Assembly: GCA_001275005.1 (NCBI GenBank)
Contig: JWZX01002149.1
Span: forward strand, 1 to 20,810
Length of the DNA: 20,810 nt
Origin: Chrysochromulina tobinii
Lineage: Eukaryota; Haptophyta; Prymnesiales; Chrysochromulinaceae
Reading direction: 5' to 3'
Part shown: piece by piece, positions 15,084-20,810 of the stretch
How positions within the stretch are numbered: the first letter of the stretch is position 1
Layout of the letters: each line of letters begins with the position of its first letter
Made by a program: the position numbers and the translations under genes
Notes under the pieces: model-generated
The model's input: only the letters and a program-made list of their open reading frames with translations
Databases searched by the model: none
Told to the model about the DNA's origin: nothing

Positions 15084-17280
15084 ATGGGCTCGCGGCCGCG
15101 CACACCAACCACCGACAGTCACGGAGGAGAGTCCCCCGTGTTGAGCAGGCGCATGGCGTATGAGCCAGAGGGGAGCAGACGTACCGAGACGTACCGAGTG
15201 TCAAGCAGAGATGCTCTCAAGCAGTACGAGGAGACGGCCATGAAGAAGCAGGAGCAGCAGAAGAAGAGCAGCGAAGAGCAGCAGCAGCCGCTGCCGCAGC
15301 AGCTGCCGAAGCTGCTGGACGCCGCTGTGGAGCTCTTTGGTGGAGGCGAGAGGAGTCTCACGCCAGCACTGGCCGTCTCGTCGCCCCAGCTCTCCGACGA
15401 AGCATGGACCGAGGCGGAGGATGAGGAGCACAAGGCGGCGACGATGCTGCAGGCGATCGTGCGCGGCCGGAGCGAGCGGGCGCAGATCCGGCAAAAGGTC
15501 AGCGAGACTCACGCCGCCAAGCGCCCTCCCTTGTCACCCGTCGTCAAGGCGGCCGCCATGCCTTCGGACCTGACGGCGCCCAAGACGGCGCGCCCGATGA
15601 AAGCTTGGTGGTCCTTCCGCTCGTACGTGTCGGCTCGCCTCTTCGCCACCTATGCGAGTCGCTCCCGCTCGTCGGAGCCGCCGAGCCGCCTGACGAAACC
15701 CGAGCCGCCGGTTGACGAAACCCGAGCCGCCGTCAAACGAAACCCGAGCGTGCGTCTGTTTGACGAAACCCGAGACGCCGCCGCGCCCGCGGCCGCGGCC
15801 GCGCTCGACTGGCGACCCGACGGCGCTCATCACGGCGCGCACACGAGGTCGAGCCGGCAGCCCACGTCCATATTAGGCCACTCGTCCTTCGCCAGCCGCC
15901 GCGCCGCCGCGCGCTGCTTCACAGTGGTCTTCACGGGTGGTCCGTGTGGGGGCAAGTCCTCAACGCTGGGGCCGCTCGCGTCCGCACTTCGCGCCGAGGG
16001 CTGGCAAGTGCGTGATGGGCGCTGATGACCACTGATGACCACTGATGACCACTGATTGCGTCCGCACTTCGCGCCGAGGGCTGGCAAGTGCGCGAAAGGA
16101 GCTTCGGCGAATTGCGACTGATGGTGACTGATTGCCTCCCTCATCAGGTGCTCCTCGTGCCGGAGGTACCGACCATCCTGAAGACGGGCGGCTGCATCTA
16201 CCCGGGCGTCGCCGGAGGCTCCAAGCTGCTCGAGTACGTTCATTACCCTTTGATGAGCTTGATTGCCGCTGATTGCCCTTTAACGAATTTCCCCTTCGAG
16301 GTTCGGAATTGACCCTGTGATGTTTCCCGTAGGTGAGCCTCGATTCAGATGGATGGCCTCTGATGATCACTGATTGCCTCGCTCATCAGGTACGAGAAGG
16401 GCGTGCTCGAGCTGCAGCTGCAGATGGAGGAATCTTTCCTTCGGATCGCGGCGAGCACGGGGCAGCCGACCGTCCTGATCATGGAGCGCGGCCTGCTCGA
16501 CCTGCCTGCCTACCTTCCGACAAAGCAATGGCGCCAAGTACTTGCCTTGCCTTGCCTTGCCTTGCCTTGCCTTGCCTATCCTACCAAGCAATGGCGCCAA
16601 GTACTTGACTTGACTTGACTTGACTGCCTTCCTCCAAAGCAATGGCGCCAAGTACTTGTCGATGGCCTCTGAGTGCCTCATGATGGCCGCTGATGAGGTC
16701 TGAGTGCCTCCCTCATCAGGTACTTCGCGACAACGCGCTCACGGAGACGGAGATCGCGGCGAGGTACGATCTCGTGCTTCGTCTGATGATCACTGATTGC
16801 CCCCCTGGCGAGGTACGATCTCGTGCTTCGTCTGATGATCACTGATTGCCCCCCTGGCGAGGTACGATCTCGTGCTTCAGATACCGTGCTTCATCTGATG
16901 ACGGCCGCAGAGGGTGCATCTGATGATCACTGATTGCCCCCCCCATCAGGTACGATCTCGTGCTTCATCTGAAGACGGCCGCAGAGGGCGCAGAGCCCTT
17001 CTACTCGACGCTCAACACGACGCCGACTGACGGGGTGCGAACGGAGACGGCGGAGGAGGCCCGGGAGCTCGATGCGAGATCAGGGGGTAATCAAGGAGTA
17101 ATCAAGGAGGCCCGGGAGCTCGATGCGAGGATCTTCCTAATTTGGAAGCGTGTGCATCGCTCGGTGGTCGTCATCGACAACTCAACCGACTTTGGCCAAA
17201 AGGTCACCCGTGCGAGCGGCGCCGTGTTGGGCGCGCTCAGGTCGGTGTCGACGATGGCGCCCGCCGTGACGAGCGTGTGA
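15084..17280 (+). CDS. P-loop AAA_28/TTD14-like protein with N-terminal IQ motif (5 exons)
   Basis: Exons: 15084-16007, 16148-16233, 16390-16537, 16720-16763, 16950-17280; 1533 nt, 510 residues. The N-terminal 280 residues are low-complexity, with a Gln/Glu/Lys-rich predicted coiled coil (about 43-80) and an IQ calmodulin-binding motif (LQAIVRGRSERAQIR, about 122-136). The nucleotide-binding domain starts VVFTGGPCGGKSSTL (P-loop 285-292), continues WQVLLVPEVPTILKTGG across intron 1, has LIMERGLLDLPAYL (a Walker-B/DRG-like position), YDLVLHLKTAAEGAEPFY and VVVIDNSTDF. This order fits the AAA_28 ATP/GTP-binding family that includes TTD14, a GTP-binding trafficking factor in flies. It ends soon after the NTPase domain, with none of the C-terminal domain I would expect in TTD14. 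A trafficking role is only by analogy. The start could also be the ATG at 15153. Confidence 0.8.
16008..16147 (+). other. TTD14-like gene intron 1 (140 nt)
   Basis: The donor is TGGCAA|GTGCGT and the acceptor CCTCATCAG|GTGCTC. The 35 nt at 15978-16012, spanning the exon end and donor, are repeated exactly at 16058-16092 after a short CTGATGACCA array. The phase-0 join gives EGWQVLLVPE. Confidence 0.85.
16234..16389 (+). other. TTD14-like gene intron 2 (156 nt)
   Basis: The donor is CTCGA|GTACGT and the acceptor GCTCATCAG|GTACGAG, so GTACG is repeated at both ends. The body has fewer and looser TGATTGCC-type units than its neighbours. Splicing gives KLLEYEKGVLEL. Confidence 0.8.
16538..16719 (+). 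other. TTD14-like gene intron 3 with CCTTG and ACTTG microsatellites (182 nt)
   Basis: The donor is CGCCAA|GTACTT and the acceptor CCTCATCAG|GTACTT. The exon 3 tail, CAATGGCGCCAAGTACTTG, recurs at about 16589-16607 and 16640-16658. The first is preceded by a CCTTG array and followed by an ACTTG array. CTGAGTGCCT-type units fill the 3' part. Confidence 0.8.
16764..16949 (+). other. TTD14-like gene intron 4 with 49-bp tandem repeat and exon 5 copy (186 nt)
   Basis: The donor is GCGAG|GTACGA and the acceptor CCCATCAG|GTACGA. A 49-bp unit containing the exon end, donor and CTGATGATCACTGATTGC is repeated, giving donors at 16764, 16813 and 16862. A 34-nt copy of exon 5 sequence lies at 16885-16918 (matching 16959-16992 with two changes). 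Confidence 0.8.
17059..17130 (+). repeat. 51-bp in-frame tandem duplication in exon 5 of the TTD14-like gene
   Basis: GCCCGGGAGCTCGATGCGAG occurs at 17059 and 17110, so EARELDAR is encoded twice, separated by SGGNQGVIK. Family members I know have this segment once. The reading frame stays open and no usable GT-AG pair would remove it, so it is annotated as coding. Confidence 0.7.
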
Positions 17281-18182
17281 ACCTTAGAAGACGTGGATGT
17301 GGCTCTTGGAGAGCCTCGGAGTCGAGTTAAAGTCTGGCGTCGTCAGAGAGCGGAACTGCGGTTGAGGGTTGTAACTTGTATGCAAGCCGGTGCTGAATCA
17401 TTCTTTTGTCAGAGAGAGATGGTCGCAGTTGGGAACGGGAGCCCCTGGCTCCAGGACCCCTTGCATGCCGCTGAGAGGGTCCGGCGTGTAGACCTGACCT
17501 CTCTAGAGCGGGTCGAAGTCCGTAAGAGGTTCTTAGATGTCACCACTGGACAAACACTCTTCGACTCGCGCGCGGAAACCCCGCGCGCCCTTTCACCGGG
17601 ACGGCGCTTGACGTAACTCTACGTGCATGCGACCGGAACGTCCCGGACCCGGTTTACCGACTCGCAGTGCAGAATGTATACTCTTCGGTAACCCTATACA
17701 GACTCTATGTCACCTCAACAGTGCCGATTGCGATTAACGTTGCGCGGTCACACACCGCACTGCGCCCGGGGCGTTCCGGTCCGGACCTCTCGAACCACCG
17801 ACGAGGCTGCGTGCTGGCTCCCTGCACCCTGGCGCGGTGCGGCCGCGGCAAAAAGAAGCCAGGCGGGACGCGGGAACTCACTCCACACCGACGTCGACGC
17901 GGCGGGACGCCCCCGCGCGGCCCCGTGCAAGAGCGAATGGCGTGCATCAAATCTGCCGAACTGCGCGGCCGCGTGCCCTCTGCTGAGTCTCGGCCGCACG
18001 GCTTCTGCCTTTTCGACGCGGACAGTGCTCTCAGCGCAGTACCAGAGCCCTCACTCGGCACCGCCTTCGGAGCCGGGGCGGGTGCTGGAGCCTTGGGTGG
18101 TAGTGCGGCAGTCGGTGCCACTCCGGCGCCCGTGCAGGCGCCGTCCAGACCCTAGGATGCACATCGGGCTCGGTCCCGGCCT
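17281..18182. other. Convergent intergenic region without a supported gene
   Basis: This is the 3' space shared by the TTD14-like gene (+) and the GTPase gene (-). Open frames exist here because of high GC, but none shows recognisable domains or plausible composition. The dispersed repeat at 17350-17430 is listed separately. Confidence 0.5.
17350..17430 (+). repeat. Dispersed repeat, copy B (downstream of TTD14-like gene)
   Basis: This matches 10911-10974: GCGGAACTGCGGTT at 17350-17363, then GCAAGCCGGTGCTGAATC at 17382-17399 and TTCTTTTGTC with GAGAGATGGTCGCAGT up to 17430. The two parts are separated by 18 nt here, against 1 nt in copy A. Confidence 0.8.
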
Positions 18183-19208
18183 CTACCGGCCTCCTCCTGA
18201 TTGTATCTCTGCCTGCGACGGCCACTCGATGCACATCGGCCCGAGCAGGCCCAAACGAAAGTCCTTGAGCAGGGTCGTGGCCGCACGCTCAACGTCGCCG
18301 GCGAAGCGAGTGTCTGCGAGCCGTTGCAGATAGTCCTCGCCACACGTCCCCTCGAGTGGAACGCCCCAGCGATCACGCAGCGTGTCGAGGCGTACAAAGG
18401 TGGGCTGATAAGCAGACACGAGCACGAGACGCTCGACAAGCGCCGCGGCGACACCGCGCGCGTCGTACGCGGCGCTGCCAATGTCGTCGCACATGGCCAG
18501 GTGATACGCGGCAGACTGCTCCACAGCTTTCGCCGGGATGATACCAGGAGAGTCGAGCAGCTCGACCTGCGGGTCGATCCGTATCCATGTGAAGCCCCGC
18601 GTGACGCCGGGCCGGTTCTCGGATTTCGCTTTATAGCGCCCCACCAGCCGATTGATCAGCGCCGACTTCCCAACATTTGGGTACCCGAGGATGGCGCAAC
18701 GCACCGGCCGTGGATTGATGCCGCGGCGCTTGCGCCGCTCGTTCACCTTCGCGCCAGCTTCAAGGATCGCACGCTTGAGCTCGTCGATGCCACGCCCTAG
18801 TTTCGCATCCACAAACTGAGGAACTGGACCTTCTGCCTCGCGCAGCGCCGTCGCCCATGTCTTCAGTGCGCGGTCAGGCACTGCGTCGATCCGGTTGATG
18901 GCCAGGACGTGACCACGAGAGCCGACCCAGCTCGGTAGAGAGGGATGAGTCGTCGAGAGTGGCACGCGCGCATCACGCAGCTCGACGACTACATCCACCC
19001 GTTGCAGCACATCCGACATCATTCGCTCCGCCTTGGCAATATGGCCAGGGTACCACTGGATGACAGGCCGCTGGAACGAAACATCTTGCGAGATGCGCAA
19101 TTTGTCGAAGAGCAGGCCTTGAGGTGGCGCGTTCGAGCAGCACCGGATGTCGGGCACACGTGGCAGCGAGGCAGCGGCCAAAAGCAACGCACCACCGCCG
19201 GCCTTCAT
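18183..19208 (-). CDS. RbgA/YlqF/MTG1-type circularly permuted ribosome-assembly GTPase
   Basis: 341 residues from the ATG at 19208. The order of GTPase motifs is permuted, as in this family: VIQWYPGHIAKAERMM (about 49-64), ELRDARVPLSTTHP (about 76-89), the G4 motif NRID (105-108), then G1 GYPNVGKS (175-182), PGVTRGFTW (about 200-208, G2 region) and G3 DSPG (219-222). A C-terminal helical domain follows. The N-terminus (MKAGGGALLLAAASLPRVPDIRCC) is Ala/Leu/Arg-rich and could be an organelle targeting peptide. Family members act in large ribosomal-subunit assembly in bacteria, mitochondria and plastids, so a mitochondrial or plastid role is likely. An in-frame GTG immediately precedes the ATG. 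No intron is visible. Confidence 0.92.
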   Translation of the reverse strand: MKAGGGALLLAAASLPRVPDIRCCSNAPPQGLLFDKLRISQDVSFQRPVIQWYPGHIAKAERMMSDVLQRVDVVVELRDARVPLSTTHPSLPSWVGSRGHVLAINRIDAVPDRALKTWATALREAEGPVPQFVDAKLGRGIDELKRAILEAGAKVNERRKRRGINPRPVRCAILGYPNVGKSALINRLVGRYKAKSENRPGVTRGFTWIRIDPQVELLDSPGIIPAKAVEQSAAYHLAMCDDIGSAAYDARGVAAALVERLVLVSAYQPTFVRLDTLRDRWGVPLEGTCGEDYLQRLADTRFAGDVERAATTLLKDFRLGLLGPMCIEWPSQAEIQSGGGR

Positions 19209-19437
19209 CACCGCGTTGTGATGACGAGGTCGTCGATTTTGAGAATGGGCTGTGAATACTTGCCGTGAATACTCTACGTCGTCAGTGAGCGAGCCTCATA
19301 TGTACACTAGTCGGCTCTGAAACGTCTGACCGTTTCTCTAGGCGCGTATTTTGTCCGTTAGGGTTTTTTGGGATTCAGCAGGGAGTTCTCACGGTCTGTC
19401 CGTCTCTCTCAAGGGTAGTTGACGGGGGTGTAACGGC
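19209..19437. promoter_or_regulatory. Upstream region of the GTPase gene
   Basis: About 230 bp lie between the GTPase start (-) and the possible inverted-repeat element. GTGAATACT occurs twice within 25 bp (about 19251-19272). No core promoter element can be assigned. Confidence 0.3.
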
Positions 19438-20343
19438 GACGGGGGTGCTCTCGAGTCAGCGGGGCAACTTGATTACCATCGTTAGTACGCGTTAGTAGCG
19501 AGATGATGCACCGTGATGCAGGGTGCCAATCGACAGATCTTGGAACGTAGACCCCCGAACCGCGGAAATTCGGCTTGCATCGGTTAAGCGAAGCCCACAA
19601 ACAGCATTTCCGACTTTGTTCACGAAACATCCCGCGCACACCTTCGCTTCCGGTGCGACCCAGCATCTTGGCTGCCGCCCCTCTCTACGTCTCAATGGTG
19701 AGGACATACATCCGCAAGGGTGGCCATGGCGGTGACCGCAGCAAGGCTGGCCTGCCTGCCTGCTACTGGCAGGAGAAGGGTGGTCGCGCCGCAGCAGCCG
19801 CCGCAAAGGCTGCAGCAAAAGCGAAAGAATTGCTAGAGGAACAGGCAGCAAAGGCGGCGGCCACCAACCGCTGGAAGCAGTGGGCCAAGCACAGTGATGA
19901 GCAGCAGTCGACCAGCAATCAGCTGCAAACAGTGTAATGCCCGCCTTGTGAGCCTCGACTGACTCCACACGCAGATGACGACTCAGCTTGTGCTCGTTGC
20001 TGACTCTCGTGTGCTCCGCAGGGCGGTGTGAGGCTACAATCCAGCTTTCGGTCAAGGATATCTTGACTTCAGGCTCAAGCTCGTCATGGATCCCGGCCAT
20101 GCAGTCGAGAGAGCGGGCGGATAAGGGAGCGAGACAGTTGCTTTTGTCATTGTGGGCTAGTGTGTCATCGTAGTAGTCGGTACATACATGTGCGTCGCAG
20201 TCAATAGTGTGTGAGTGGCATCAATTTCAGGGCCTAAATGTAGTGATTTACAGTCAATATCGCCAAAAATTTCGCGCCTGCGGCGGGCTGAAAATAGCGC
20301 GCGGGGCAACTTGATTACCCCCCCTCTATAGAGCACCCCCGTC
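19438..20343. mobile_element. Possible small inverted-repeat element
   Basis: GACGGGGGTGCTCT at 19438-19451 is the exact reverse complement of 20330-20343. Just inside, an 18-bp direct repeat (CGGGGCAACTTGATTACC) occurs at 19460-19477 and 20302-20319. The roughly 906-bp interval holds one 80-codon ORF. No target-site duplication is evident, so this may be a degraded transposon, a non-autonomous relative or another repeat structure. Confidence 0.4.
19695..19937 (+). CDS. Small basic/alanine-rich ORF inside the inverted-repeat element
   Basis: 80 residues beginning MVRTYIRKGGHGGDRSKAG, then an Ala/Lys/Glu-rich helical stretch and a Gln/Ser tail. The basic Gly-rich N-terminus recalls the leader of some transposon-encoded DNA-binding proteins, but no catalytic domain follows and I cannot assign a family. 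It may be a truncated element protein or a chance ORF. Confidence 0.35.
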   Translation: MVRTYIRKGGHGGDRSKAGLPACYWQEKGGRAAAAAAKAAAKAKELLEEQAAKAAATNRWKQWAKHSDEQQSTSNQLQTV

Positions 20344-20810
20344 ACTTCCCAAGAGGCCGTCGACTACCCGGGCATATTTACTGGCACGGGACACGAGATC
20401 ATGTACCGGTACTGTCCAGAGCACGGAATTCTGTACGTGTCAGCGCAGGGCGATCTCCGAACACCTCAATCTCGCGCTACATGTATCTCCGAACCATTAT
20501 ATGATGATATATAATGATATCTTGTATAGAAAATTCCCTTTTCTTGAATAGAAAATTCCCCCAATCCCCCGAACCATGGGACCATATCTTGGACGCGGAG
20601 AAGCTCATTCCGGTAGATAGCCTACCAGCCGCCTTCTGGTGATGGTATTACCTATCTCTCGAATTGGATGTGAATTTACACTTATTTTTTCTGACCCAAG
20701 TGTGAATTCATCCGGGAGGCGTACCGTAATATGTGGGACTGACTCACGGTGCCGAGGTCGACAGTGACTGCCGACAGTGTCCCCCGACAGCCGATCTGTC
20801 GTTTTACATT
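20344..20810. other. Right-end non-coding region, AT-richer
   Basis: No gene is supported. The stretch contains a repeated TAGAAAATTCCC near 20526-20561, an AT-rich run around 20495-20525, and an imperfect 13-bp inverted repeat (TGAATTTACACTT at 20671-20683 with AAGTGTGAATTCA at 20698-20710) around a T-rich loop. Confidence 0.5.

Noticed and set aside
17667-18333. Several overlapping plus- and minus-strand frames before the GTPase gene
   Set aside because: No domain, Arg/Pro/Ala-rich composition, and mutually overlapping in different frames.
20671-20710. Hairpin as a terminator
   Set aside because: The stem is imperfect, no gene ends next to it, and intrinsic terminators are not expected in a nuclear eukaryotic genome.

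Overview
The window reads as nuclear DNA of a GC-rich unicellular alga. I see proline/serine-rich extracellular stretches (SPPPPSP type), EF-hand, U-box/Sel1, SET, carboxylesterase and organelle-type GTPase genes, and spliceosomal introns with GT-AG and GC-AG ends. A haptophyte such as a prymnesiophyte is my best guess; pelagophyte or dinoflagellate relatives are not excluded. There is no bacterial operon structure and I recognise no rRNA, tRNA or CRISPR.

Layout. (1) 2-4492 (+): 5'-truncated gene for a large proline-rich, two-EF-hand, multi-pass membrane protein with no visible intron. (2) 5385-6089 (-): U-box plus Sel1-repeat protein. (3) 6625-10511 (+): an 11-exon SET-domain (SMYD-like) gene, rebuilt here exon by exon to 645 codons. 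(4) 11115-11894 (+): a second U-box/Sel1 gene, paralogous to the first, so the two flank the SET gene in opposite orientation. (5) 12427-14968 (+): a 5-exon secreted type-B carboxylesterase of 608 codons with a complete Ser-Glu-His triad. (6) 15084-17280 (+): a 5-exon P-loop protein of the AAA_28/TTD14-like type with an N-terminal IQ motif (510 codons). (7) 18183-19208 (-): an RbgA/YlqF/MTG1-type circularly permuted GTPase. (8) 19438-20343: a possible small inverted-repeat element containing an 80-codon ORF. The genes share no obvious pathway.

The most striking feature is the intron system of the three central genes. Eighteen introns (71-310 nt) can be placed because exon frames and protein families join cleanly across them. 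Most have the same construction. The first 3 to about 30 nt of the intron copy the start of the next exon, so the donor (GT, sometimes GC) belongs to a direct repeat. The body is a tandem array of 10-11 nt units built on CTGAT, CTAAT or CTGAG, which resemble branch-point motifs. Thirteen of 18 end in CATCAG. Several introns also carry degenerate copies of flanking exon sequence, and two contain an uninterrupted copy of the spliced exon-exon junction. The same kind of insertion with a 34-bp flank duplication lies outside any gene at 11989-12099. I read this as recent or ongoing intron gain by insertion or tandem duplication, with the duplicated target giving the donor and the repeat body giving branch sites and acceptor. 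The other genes show no such introns.
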